Assembly: GCF_016584115.1 (NCBI RefSeq)
Contig: NZ_NRSK01000010.1
Span: forward strand, 1 to 64,000
DNA length: 64,000 nt
From: Ectothiorhodospira mobilis
GTDB taxonomy: Bacteria > Pseudomonadota > Gammaproteobacteria > Ectothiorhodospirales > Ectothiorhodospiraceae
Reading direction: 5' to 3'
Shown: positions 17,905 through 25,431 of the stretch, one piece after another
How the letters are laid out: every line of letters starts with the position of its first letter
Numbering within the stretch: position 1 is the stretch's first letter
The notes under the pieces: generated by a model
Told to the model about the DNA's origin: nothing
Databases searched by the model: none
The model's input: the letters and a program-made list of their open reading frames with translations, nothing else
Position numbers and translations under genes: made by a program

Positions 17905-18696
17905 ATGCCCAGCACCATCTCCCCTGTACAACACCGTCGTGCCGCCTTGGCCACCATTGCCATGGCGTCGTTGCTCCTGGGCTCCGGCTGTGCCACCACG
18001 CCCCCGGCTCCGGAATCCGAGCCGGAGGGTCCGGATCTGCAGGTGGCCGTGGCGGCGTCGGACTGCGCCGGGGCGCGGGCGGCGGTGGCGCGTCTGCACG
18101 GGGCGGCGGTGCTGGAGGGGCGGTTGCAGGCGGCCTATGTCTGTCTCCAGGCCGGGCATCCCGGGGCGGCCTTCGAGGAGAGCCGGCATTTCCTGCAGGC
18201 CGCGCCGCGCCATGCCCATGCCGATTATGCCCGCTATCTGGGGGCCGTGGCCCGTTTTGCCCAGTGGGAGGGCCTGCATGCCGGGGGGGAACCGCCGCCG
18301 GCCCGGGACAGTGCCGCCGCGCGGGCGGCCTTTGTGCAGTTCCGGGCGTTGGTGCGGGACCATCCGGATTCCCCCTACCGGGCGGAGGCGGTGCCCTATC
18401 TGATGCGGCTGCGCCAGGGACTGGCGGAGGCGGAGCTGCGGGCTGCCCGGGCCTGCCAAGCGGCCGGGGACCCGGAAGAGGCCCTGGCCCGGGCGCGGTA
18501 TGTGGAGAGGCATTACGACGACACCCCGGTGGCCCAGCAGGCGCTGGCCCTGCGGGCCGAGATCCTCGCGGCCCGGGGGCATGAGGCGCAGGCCCGGGCG
18601 CTGCGCCGGCGCATGGACCGGCTGCCCGCCGATGCCATGGGGGAGAAAGAGGGGCGGGGGGCTGCGGCGGTCCCCGCCCCGGCCCCCCTGCCGTGA
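17905..18696 (+). CDS. BamD-like TPR outer-membrane lipoprotein
   Basis: This 263-residue lipoprotein has the lipobox LLLGSGC near residue 30 and tetratricopeptide-like helices. The C-terminal half resembles BamD (FRALVRDHPDSPYRAEAVPYLMRLR, then ALARARYVERHYDDTP, then ALALRAEILAARG), the lipoprotein of the beta-barrel assembly complex. The first half is Ala-rich and less BamD-like, and the usual BamD motifs are weak, so this may be a paralogue rather than the essential BamD. The ATG at 17905 gives a normal signal sequence; an upstream in-frame start was rejected because it adds residues ahead of it. Confidence 0.65.
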   Translation: MPSTISPVQHRRAALATIAMASLLLGSGCATTPPAPESEPEGPDLQVAVAASDCAGARAAVARLHGAAVLEGRLQAAYVCLQAGHPGAAFEESRHFLQAAPRHAHADYARYLGAVARFAQWEGLHAGGEPPPARDSAAARAAFVQFRALVRDHPDSPYRAEAVPYLMRLRQGLAEAELRAARACQAAGDPEEALARARYVERHYDDTPVAQQALALRAEILAARGHEAQARALRRRMDRLPADAMGEKEGRGAAAVPAPAPLP

Positions 18697-18745
18697 ATCC
18701 CCACCTGGGGGGCGTTCACCGGGCCTGCCTGGAGGCAGGCGGGGG

Positions 18746-20626
18746 TCAGTCCTCCAGGTAGGTGTAGCCCGCCAGGCCGTGGTCCAGCTCCGCCAGGATG
18801 CGCTCCCGCTGGGGTGGGTCCAGGGGGGCCTCGGCCACCTTGCGGCGGTAGGCCCCGGCCAGGAGTTCGGTGTCGTAGTGCACGTAACGCAGGAGTTCGG
18901 CCACGGTGTCCCCCTGTTCCGGCTCCACCACCTCGTAGTCGCCGTCCTCCCTGAGCACCACGTTGATGGCATCCGTGTCGCCGAAGAGGTTGTGCAGGTC
19001 CCCCAGGATCTCCTGATAGGCCCCCACCATGAAGATGCCGATGAGATAGTCCTCCCCCGGGCGCAGTTCGTGCAGGGGGAGGCTGGGGGCGGTGGTCTCG
19101 CCGTCCACGTAGCGGTCCACGTGGCCGTCGGAGTCGCAGGTGAGGTCCTGCAGCACGCCGCGGCGGGTGGGCCGTTCGTCCAGGCGGTGCAGGGGCAGGA
19201 TGGGGAAGATCTGGTCGATGGCCCAGACGTCGGGGATGGACTGGAACACGGAGAAGTTGCAGAAGTACTTGTCCGAGAGCTTCTCGTTGAGGTCGTCGCC
19301 GATGTCCCGGGGCAGGCGCTCCGCCTGGGTGGACAGCAGCTGGCGGCAGGTGGCGAAGTAGATCTGCTCCGCCAGGGCCCGGTGTTCCAGGTCCAGCAGG
19401 CCGTGGGTGAACATGGAGCGCACCTCCCCCAGCCAGTCCAGCATGTTGTGGAACACCTCGGTGGGGGCGTTCTCGCCGATGTGCTCGAACAGCTGCCACA
19501 TGTCCAGCAGTACCGCCGGGGCGTCCTCCTCCGGCGGCTGGATGTCCGCCGCCACGGGGGCGCGCTCGGTGTCGATGACATTGGTGATGAGCACGGCGTG
19601 GTGGGCGGTCATGGCCCGGCCGGACTCGGTGAACAGCTCCGGATGGGGCAGGTCGAACTCGCGGCAGGTGTTGGCCAGGATGCGCACGACGCTGTTGGCG
19701 TAGTCCTGCAGACTGTAGTTCACCGAGCACAGGTTGCGCGAGCGCGTGCCCTCGTAGTCCACCCCCAGGCCGCCACCCACGTCCACCACCCCGATGGGGG
19801 CGCCGTGGCGGTGCAGTTCGGCGAAGAAGCGGGAGGCCTCGAACATCCCCGCCTGGATGTCGCGCACGTTGGCGATCTGCGAGCCCATGTGAAAGTGCAG
19901 CAGCTGCAGGCAGTCCAGCATGTCGTGCTGGCGCAGCTGCTCCAGCAGATGCAGGACCTGGGCCGCGGAGAGGCCGAATTTGGCCTTTTCACCGCCGGTG
20001 TTCTGCCATTTGCCCTTGCCCACGGAGGCCAGGCGCATACGCACCCCGAGGCAGGGCCGCACCCCCAGGTCCCGGGCCTCGCGCATGACCCCCGCCAGTT
20101 CCGAGGGTTTCTCGATGACGATGTACACCCGGTGTCCCAGCAGCTGGCCGATCATGGCCAGGCGCAGGTACTCCCGGTCCTTGTAGCCGTTGCAGACGAT
20201 GACCCCGCCGGGGCGGGAGAGGGCCAGCACGGCCATGAGTTCCGGCTTGCTGCCCGCCTCCAGGCCCACCCGGTCGGCCCCGTGGGAGAGTACCCGCTCC
20301 ACCACGCTGCGCTGCTGGTTCACCTTGATGGGATAGAGGGCGGTGTAGTGGCCCTGGTAGTCGGATTCCTCGAAGGCCGCCCCGAAGGCCCGGGTGAGGC
20401 GGTCCACCCGGTCGGTGAGGATGTCGGGGAAGCGCACCAGCACCGGCACGTCGATGTTCAGGGGCTTGACCCGCTGGATGAGGTCGTGCAGGTCCACCCC
20501 CGGGTGATCCCCGTGGGTGGGGGGGCGCATGAGGACGCGACCCTGATCGTTGATATGGAAGTAGCCGCCGTTCCAGTGCTGGATATTGTAGGTACGGCGG
20601 GCGGAATCCGTGGTCCAGTCGTTCAT
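18746..20626 (-). CDS. speA: Biosynthetic arginine decarboxylase SpeA
   Basis: SpeA is a PLP-dependent fold III decarboxylase that converts arginine to agmatine for putrescine synthesis. The 626-residue protein has the PLP lysine in YPIKVNQQ, the glycine-rich phosphate loop GSKPELM, GGGLGVDYEGT, and the C-terminal MVGAYQEILGDLHNLFGDTDA motif. Length matches the family. The start at 20626 (MNDWTTDSARRTYN) is the typical SpeA N-terminus; a longer in-frame opening upstream is not conserved in character. Confidence 0.95.
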   Translation of the reverse strand: MNDWTTDSARRTYNIQHWNGGYFHINDQGRVLMRPPTHGDHPGVDLHDLIQRVKPLNIDVPVLVRFPDILTDRVDRLTRAFGAAFEESDYQGHYTALYPIKVNQQRSVVERVLSHGADRVGLEAGSKPELMAVLALSRPGGVIVCNGYKDREYLRLAMIGQLLGHRVYIVIEKPSELAGVMREARDLGVRPCLGVRMRLASVGKGKWQNTGGEKAKFGLSAAQVLHLLEQLRQHDMLDCLQLLHFHMGSQIANVRDIQAGMFEASRFFAELHRHGAPIGVVDVGGGLGVDYEGTRSRNLCSVNYSLQDYANSVVRILANTCREFDLPHPELFTESGRAMTAHHAVLITNVIDTERAPVAADIQPPEEDAPAVLLDMWQLFEHIGENAPTEVFHNMLDWLGEVRSMFTHGLLDLEHRALAEQIYFATCRQLLSTQAERLPRDIGDDLNEKLSDKYFCNFSVFQSIPDVWAIDQIFPILPLHRLDERPTRRGVLQDLTCDSDGHVDRYVDGETTAPSLPLHELRPGEDYLIGIFMVGAYQEILGDLHNLFGDTDAINVVLREDGDYEVVEPEQGDTVAELLRYVHYDTELLAGAYRRKVAEAPLDPPQRERILAELDHGLAGYTYLED

Positions 20627-20800
20627 GGGGATCTCACTCTGGATGCGGTGCCCATGATACCCGCCAGGGTGAAGGCAAGGCCATGCCGTGGCGCCTTCTG
20701 CGCATCTTCCCGGGGCCGCCCCGCCCGGTGGGGTTTTTGAGGATTGTCGAAACGGACACAACCGCTGAAAATGAGGATTCATTCATCACGGGGAAAAACG

Positions 20801-21262
20801 ATGTGGAAAGGGATCCTGGCCGGCGTGATGCTGGCGGCAGTGCAACCGCTTTGGGCCTCGGATCTGGTGGATGCCGCCGATCCGCAGCAGATCATGAACC
20901 TGGCCCGGGGCTATGGCTCCGCCAACCTGACCACGGACGGGGTGGGGGACCCCATGATCACGGGGCGCATGGACGGGACGCGCTATTCCATCATGTTCTA
21001 TGGCTGCTCGGACAACCGCAACTGCAAGACCATCCGCTTCAGCAGTGCCTGGGCGACGGATGGCCAGTACACCCTGGAGGACATGAATGCCTGGAACGAG
21101 GGCTATCGTTTCGGCAAGGCCTATCTGGATGACGAGGGGGATCCGGTGCTGGAGATGAACGTGAACCTGGTCTATGGCGTGAGCCGGCGCAATCTGGATG
21201 ACACCATCGACTGGTGGCGCGTGGCCCTGGGCCAGTTCAAGAGCGAAGTCCTGGGCCAGTAG
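20801..21262 (+). CDS. YbjN domain-containing secreted protein
   Basis: This 153-residue protein has a signal peptide (MWKGILAGVMLAAVQPLWAS) and a YbjN-like domain with the conserved YGCSDNRNCKTIRF segment and WNEGYRFGKAYLDDEGDPVLEMN. YbjN-family proteins have chaperone-like folds and poorly defined roles. The two Cys of the CSDNRNC motif may form a disulfide. The ATG at 20801 follows GGGGAA; an in-frame ATG at 20771 has no ribosome site. It lies just upstream of the small-RNA region. Confidence 0.8.
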   Translation: MWKGILAGVMLAAVQPLWASDLVDAADPQQIMNLARGYGSANLTTDGVGDPMITGRMDGTRYSIMFYGCSDNRNCKTIRFSSAWATDGQYTLEDMNAWNEGYRFGKAYLDDEGDPVLEMNVNLVYGVSRRNLDDTIDWWRVALGQFKSEVLGQ

Positions 21263-21390
21263 GGCCCTTCGGTGCGGCCCCGCCGGCGGGGCCCGCCACC
21301 CCTTCACCGGGTGCCGCGGGCCGGAACCCGGATTCGCCGGTCCTGAGGTGCGAAGGGACTCACATTTCCGCAGCTTCCTCCCGGAAACAC

Positions 21391-21417
21391 GAACTTTCCC
21401 GCCGTAGATGGGTCATT
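21391..21417 (+). promoter_or_regulatory. Sigma-E-type promoter of small RNA 1
   Basis: A GAACTT element (21391-21396), 16-bp spacer and TCATT (21413-21417) match the sigma-E (RpoE/AlgU) pattern of GGAACTT and a TC-rich -10 box. The second small RNA has the same GAACTT and the same 16-bp spacing, which argues against chance. The expected start is near 21422. Confidence 0.65.
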
Positions 21418-21421
21418 CTCA

Positions 21422-21537
21422 GTAGGCGTCCCGGATGGGGCGCTTCCCGCTTAACCCCCTGAGCGGGATGCTCTGACTCCCCCAAGTCGAGCCCAAGACT
21501 GGCCCCGGCGCCGCCCCCGCGGTCCGGGGCCTTTTTT
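21422..21537 (+). ncRNA. Candidate sigma-E-dependent small RNA 1 with C-rich loops
   Basis: A transcript of about 115 nt is predicted from the promoter to the T-tract. It folds as three hairpins: TCCCGCTT/GAGCGGGA (21445-21468) with loop AACCCCCT; GCTC-GACT/AGTC-GAGC (21470-21492, one bulge) with loop CCCCCA; and a terminator whose apical loop is CCCC. C-rich exposed loops are known in small RNAs that pair with G-rich ribosome-binding sites, such as Xanthomonas sX13. A close sibling follows at 21621. It lies head-to-tail with engB, the same neighbour as Spot 42 in Escherichia coli. No ORF is present. Confidence 0.7.
21501..21537 (+). terminator. Intrinsic terminator of small RNA 1
   Basis: GGCCCCGG (21501-21508) pairs with CCGGGGCC (21524-21531), with an inner CCGC/GCGG stem capped by CCCC, followed directly by six T (21532-21537). 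Confidence 0.9.
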
Positions 21538-21589
21538 AGGGGCTTTGGGGTGCTTCGGCCAGACCCCGATCATACCTGAGTGTTGCGGT

Positions 21590-21616
21590 GAACTTTGCCC
21601 CGGGGATTGGGTCTCA
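21590..21616 (+). promoter_or_regulatory. Sigma-E-type promoter of small RNA 2
   Basis: GAACTT (21590-21595), a 16-bp spacer and TCTCA (21612-21616) repeat the architecture seen 199 bp upstream. The expected transcription start is near 21621. Confidence 0.65.
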
Positions 21617-21620
21617 TCAA

Positions 21621-21741
21621 TGAGCGCTGCAGCCCGGCGCTTCCCGCTTTCCTCCCTGAGCGGGATGGCTCGAGCCCCCAATCGAGCCGCGTTCTGCCCC
21701 GGGACACGGCCATCCCCCCGATGGTCCCCGGGGCTTTTTTT
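21621..21741 (+). ncRNA. Candidate sigma-E-dependent small RNA 2 with C-rich loops
   Basis: A transcript of about 120 nt is predicted, homologous to small RNA 1. Hairpin 1 has the identical stem TCCCGCTT/GAGCGGGA (21642-21665) but a changed loop, TCCTCCCT, which is complementary to a GGGAGG ribosome site. Hairpin 2 has a different but perfect stem GGCTCGA/TCGAGCC (21667-21688) with loop GCCCCCAA. Hairpin 3 is the terminator with an inner CCATC/GATGG stem and a C5 loop. Preserved pairing with different bases, and C-rich loops in all three hairpins, support a functional RNA. Confidence 0.7.
21696..21741 (+). terminator. Intrinsic terminator of small RNA 2
   Basis: GCCCCGGG (21696-21703) pairs with CCCGGGGC (21727-21734), followed by seven T (21735-21741). 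The hairpin ends about 20 bp from the convergent engB stop. Confidence 0.9.
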
Positions 21742-21761
21742 GGGCGCATCCCCGCCGCGGT

Positions 21762-22394
21762 TCATTCCCCGGCCTGGGGGGCCTCACCGAGGAACCAGGC
21801 GTCCAGCACCGAACGGGCATCGTCCACGCCCTGTCCCCTGAGGGCGGAGAAGGGCTGCACCGTGGCCTCCACGCCCGCCTCCCCCAGGGCCCGGGCCACC
21901 TGGTGCACCGTGTTCAGCGCGGGGCCCCGCTTGAGCTTGTCCGCCTTGGTGAGCAGCACATGCAGGGGCAGGGCCCGCTCCTGGGTCCAGCCCACCATCT
22001 GCCAGTCGTGCTCCGTCAGCGGATGACGGATGTCCATGACCAGGATCAGGCCCGAAAGGCTCTGTCTCCGGCCCAGATAGGCCGCCATCGTCTCCCCCCA
22101 GCGCCGGCGCACGGCCTCGGGCACCCTGGCGTAGCCGTAGCCGGGCAGGTCCACCAGGCGGTGGTCCCCGTCCAGGGAGAAGAAGTTGATGAGCTGGGTT
22201 CGCCCCGGGGTCTTGCTCGTGCGCGCAAGCCCCTTTTGTCTGCATAACGTATTAATTGCGCTGGATTTTCCCGCATTGGACCGGCCGGCGAAGGCCACCT
22301 CCCGACCCGCCTCCGGGGGCAGGTCCTTGAACTGGGCGGCACTGGTGAAAAAGGCGGCCCTGGTGTAGTCCGGGGTCATGGTTTCGTGGTTCAT
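21762..22394 (-). CDS. engB: Ribosome biogenesis GTPase EngB (YihA/YsxC)
   Basis: EngB is a small TRAFAC GTPase needed for late large-subunit ribosome assembly. The 210-residue protein has G1 GRSNAGKSS, G3 DLPGYGYA, G4 TKADK and G5 SALRG, in the expected spacing, with the N-terminal FTSAAQFKDLP segment typical of the family. Upstream and divergent is cytochrome c4, an order also seen in pseudomonads. Downstream are the convergent small RNAs. Confidence 0.95.
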   Translation of the reverse strand: MNHETMTPDYTRAAFFTSAAQFKDLPPEAGREVAFAGRSNAGKSSAINTLCRQKGLARTSKTPGRTQLINFFSLDGDHRLVDLPGYGYARVPEAVRRRWGETMAAYLGRRQSLSGLILVMDIRHPLTEHDWQMVGWTQERALPLHVLLTKADKLKRGPALNTVHQVARALGEAGVEATVQPFSALRGQGVDDARSVLDAWFLGEAPQAGE

Positions 22395-22561
22395 GCAGGG
22401 GCTCTTGCAGGGGGTTGAGGGGGCAACCCCGCCGTTTTTGCGGCAATGGGTTCAGTATGCTATACAATGCGGTCATTTCAAGGCGGCGCCCGCCGTGCGT
22501 CCGATCACCACAGGTTAGCAAACCCGAAGGGCATACCGTTTCAGGTTCAGGAGTGGATTCA

Positions 22562-23188
22562 ATGAAGAAACTTGTCGTCATCGCCGCCGCAACGCTGGCC
22601 GCTTCCCTGTCGGCCTCGCTGCATGCCGCCGAGCCCGGTGATCCGGAGCGCGGCCGTGCACTGTCCTCCCCCTGCGTGGCCTGCCACCAGACGGACGGGA
22701 ACAGCGTCAACCCCGAGTGGCCGAAGATCGCCGGCAAGCACGAGGACTACCTGTTCAAGCAGCTGATGGACTACAAGTGGGGGCGCCGCAGCCACCCGCT
22801 GATGAATCCCCAGGTGGCGGATCTGACGGAGCAGAACATGCGGGACCTGGCCGCCTATTTCGCCTCCCAGGAGACGGCGCCCGGCCGGCCCAGCGCCGAC
22901 GACCAGACCCTGGCCCTGGGCAAGAAGATCTACTTCGGCGGCAACCTGCAGACCGGCGTGGCCGCCTGTGTGGCCTGCCACGGCCCCAACGGTCGCGGCA
23001 ATCCGGCGGCCCTGTTCCCCTCCGTGGCGGCCCAGCATGCCACCTATAACCTGGACCAGCTGCACCAGTTCCGTGACGAGGTGCGCCACAACGACCCCAG
23101 CCGCATGATGCGCGATGTGGCCGGCCGCATGAGCGAAGAGGAGATGCAGGCCGTGACCCAGTACATGGAGAGCCTGGAGCCCCGCTGA
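22562..23188 (+). CDS. Dihaem cytochrome c4
   Basis: This is a periplasmic dihaem c-type cytochrome that carries electrons towards terminal oxidases. The 208-residue protein has a signal peptide ending near LHAAEPG and two class I cytochrome domains, each with CVACH (about residues 37-41 and 138-142) and distal Met ligands (HPLMN and MMRDVAGRM regions). The ATG at 22562 begins the signal peptide MKKLVVIAAATLAAS. It lies upstream of the resB-ccsB genes, whose products attach haem to such proteins. Confidence 0.93.
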   Translation: MKKLVVIAAATLAASLSASLHAAEPGDPERGRALSSPCVACHQTDGNSVNPEWPKIAGKHEDYLFKQLMDYKWGRRSHPLMNPQVADLTEQNMRDLAAYFASQETAPGRPSADDQTLALGKKIYFGGNLQTGVAACVACHGPNGRGNPAALFPSVAAQHATYNLDQLHQFRDEVRHNDPSRMMRDVAGRMSEEEMQAVTQYMESLEPR

Positions 23189-23212
23189 TCCGGGATCCCC
23201 AGGACGTAGCCA

Positions 23213-23240
23213 GGGGTGGCTTCGGTCACCCCGTTTTTTT
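23213..23240 (+). terminator. Intrinsic terminator after cytochrome c4
   Basis: An 8-bp stem (23213-23220 with 23225-23232) is capped by the stable TTCG tetraloop and followed by seven T (23234-23240), 24 bp after the stop. It separates the cytochrome gene from resB. Confidence 0.92.
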
Positions 23241-23333
23241 CCGCCGCCCCCTTGCGGCGTATGACCCCTTCGGCTGAACTCGTGGCGCCGAACGGGTCAA
23301 AGGGGCATCACCCGGAAACCCCTCCATGACCCT

Positions 23334-25385
23334 ATGAGCCGTATGTCCAGCGATGTCCCGGCGCCCCCCCGCCCGTCCCGGTGGTCCGTCCTCATCGGCT
23401 TTTTCGGGTCGATGCATCTTGCCATCGCCCTGCTGCTGACCCTGGCCCTGGCCGCCGCCCTGGGCACGGTCCTGCCCCAGAACCAGCCCTCCCAGACCTA
23501 TCTCATGCAGTTCGGACCCTTCTGGCACGAGGTGTTCGATGCCATGGGGCTGTACGCCGTCTATACGGCGGGGTGGTTCCTGCTCATCCTGGCCTTCCTC
23601 GTGGTCTCCACCACGGTCTGTGTCTATCGCAGCACCCCCATGATGTGGCGGGACATGCGGGGGTTCCGCCTGGACATCCGGGAAAAGTCCCTGGAGCGCT
23701 TTGCCCACTGCGAATCGCGGCCACAGCACCCCGAGGCACCCGATACGGTCATGCAGCGGGCCCAGACCGTGCTGCGGCACCGGGGCTACCGCCTGCGCCG
23801 GCACCAGGATGGGGACGGCCGGGAGGTGCTCTCGGCCATGCGCGGCAGCGGCAACCGTCTGGGCTATTTCTTCACCCACGTGGCCATCGTCGTCATCTGC
23901 ATCGGCGGGCTCATCGACGGACGGGTGCCGCTCATGGCGGCCCAGCTGCTGGGGGGGCTGGAGCCGGAGACGCGGCAGATCCCCGCCTCGGAGGTGCCGC
24001 CGGAGAGTCGCGTGGAGCCCTCCAATCCCTCCTTCCGGGGCAGCGTGGAGATCCCCGAGGGACGCAGCGCCGATGTGGTCTTCCTGGACCTGGACGACGG
24101 CTACGTGGTGCAGGAACTGCCCTTCGCCATCGAGGTGAAGGACTTTCGTGTGCAGCGCCATGAAACCGGCCAGGAGCGCTCCTTCGAGTCCGACGTGGTG
24201 ATCCACGACGAGGATCTGGACACCCCCATGGAGCGCACGGTGAGCGTGAACCATCCCCTGGTGCACCGGGGCTATGCCATCTACCAGTCCAGCTACCGGG
24301 ATGCCGGCTCCCTCCTGATGCTGGACATGCACCTGCTGGGGCGCAGTGCCGAAAAACCCCGCCATGTGCCGGTGCGGGTGCATGGCCGCTACGAGCAGTC
24401 CCTCAGCGATGGCAGCGTCTACACCCTGGAGTTTCTGAACTTCCGTGAAACCAACCTCTCCCGGGAGCGGGACGAGGAGGGCGGCGAGCGGGTGCATGAC
24501 ATGGGGCCGAGCATGGAATACGCCCTGCACGATCCCGAAGGCGAGACCCGTTATTTCCACCAGCTCATGGAGCCGGTGGAACGGGACGGGCGCCGCTATC
24601 TCATCAGTGGCGTGCGCGCCGGCACCGGCGAGCCCTTCCGCTATCTCTACATCCCCGCGGACCCGGACGGCGAGGGCATTGACCGCTTCATGGCCCTGGT
24701 GGCCCGGCTGCACGACCGCCAGGTGGTGGAGTCGGTGGTGGATGATCTGGCCGGGGAGGCCGCCGCGCAGTTCGGTGGCGGGGACGGTCGTGTACCCCGG
24801 GAGGTGGTCCGCGACACCATGATCCGGCTCGTGGAGCTGTTCGCGGCGGGGGGGTATGACGCCGTCATCGGCGAGATCCGCCAGCGCGTGCCCGAGCCCC
24901 AGTGGGAACGGCTCACAGACGTCTTCGGGCGGGTGCTGAACGAGACCCTGCGGGCCCTCTACCTGCGGGTGCTGGAGGCGGAGGGGATCGGGCAGATGCG
25001 CGGTGACGATGCCGCCTGGCTGGACGACGCCCTCACCGCCCTGGATGCCCTGCCGCGCTACGGCTCGCCCCTGTTCGTGCGCCTGCGGGACTATCAGTTG
25101 CACCAGGCCGCCGGCCTCATGGTGACCAAGGCCCCGGGGCAGAAGGTGGTGTATTTCGGCAGCCTCATGCTCATCATCGGCGTCTTTCTCATGCTCTACG
25201 TGAGCCACCGCCGCTGCTGGCTGGTGCTGCATCCCCGCGGGGACGGGGGCAGCCGCCTGCTCTTCGCTGGCACGGCAAACCGGAATATGCTGGAATTCGA
25301 CCATGAATTCGCCGCCCTGAGCCGCGATCTCCTGCAGGAGGCCTCCGCAGGCGGGGAGAACGGGGCAGGGAGCAGGCAAGTCTGA
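23334..25385 (+). CDS. resB: System II cytochrome c biogenesis protein ResB (Ccs1)
   Basis: ResB is half of the system II haem-delivery and haem-attachment complex. The 683-residue protein has membrane segments at about 24-45, 75-97 and 175-195, a long periplasmic domain of about 400 residues, and a last helix near 612-632 (VVYFGSLMLIIGVFLMLYVSH). Conserved features include LGTVLPQNQ and the region NRLGYFFTHVAIVVICIGGL. The start at 23334 has no strong ribosome site; an in-frame ATG at 23343 is an alternative. CcsB is encoded next. Confidence 0.93.
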   Translation: MSRMSSDVPAPPRPSRWSVLIGFFGSMHLAIALLLTLALAAALGTVLPQNQPSQTYLMQFGPFWHEVFDAMGLYAVYTAGWFLLILAFLVVSTTVCVYRSTPMMWRDMRGFRLDIREKSLERFAHCESRPQHPEAPDTVMQRAQTVLRHRGYRLRRHQDGDGREVLSAMRGSGNRLGYFFTHVAIVVICIGGLIDGRVPLMAAQLLGGLEPETRQIPASEVPPESRVEPSNPSFRGSVEIPEGRSADVVFLDLDDGYVVQELPFAIEVKDFRVQRHETGQERSFESDVVIHDEDLDTPMERTVSVNHPLVHRGYAIYQSSYRDAGSLLMLDMHLLGRSAEKPRHVPVRVHGRYEQSLSDGSVYTLEFLNFRETNLSRERDEEGGERVHDMGPSMEYALHDPEGETRYFHQLMEPVERDGRRYLISGVRAGTGEPFRYLYIPADPDGEGIDRFMALVARLHDRQVVESVVDDLAGEAAAQFGGGDGRVPREVVRDTMIRLVELFAAGGYDAVIGEIRQRVPEPQWERLTDVFGRVLNETLRALYLRVLEAEGIGQMRGDDAAWLDDALTALDALPRYGSPLFVRLRDYQLHQAAGLMVTKAPGQKVVYFGSLMLIIGVFLMLYVSHRRCWLVLHPRGDGGSRLLFAGTANRNMLEFDHEFAALSRDLLQEASAGGENGAGSRQV

Positions 25386-25431
25386 TGATCCGCATCCATC
25401 CTGCGTGCACACCCCACGGGAGGTAAGGCCC

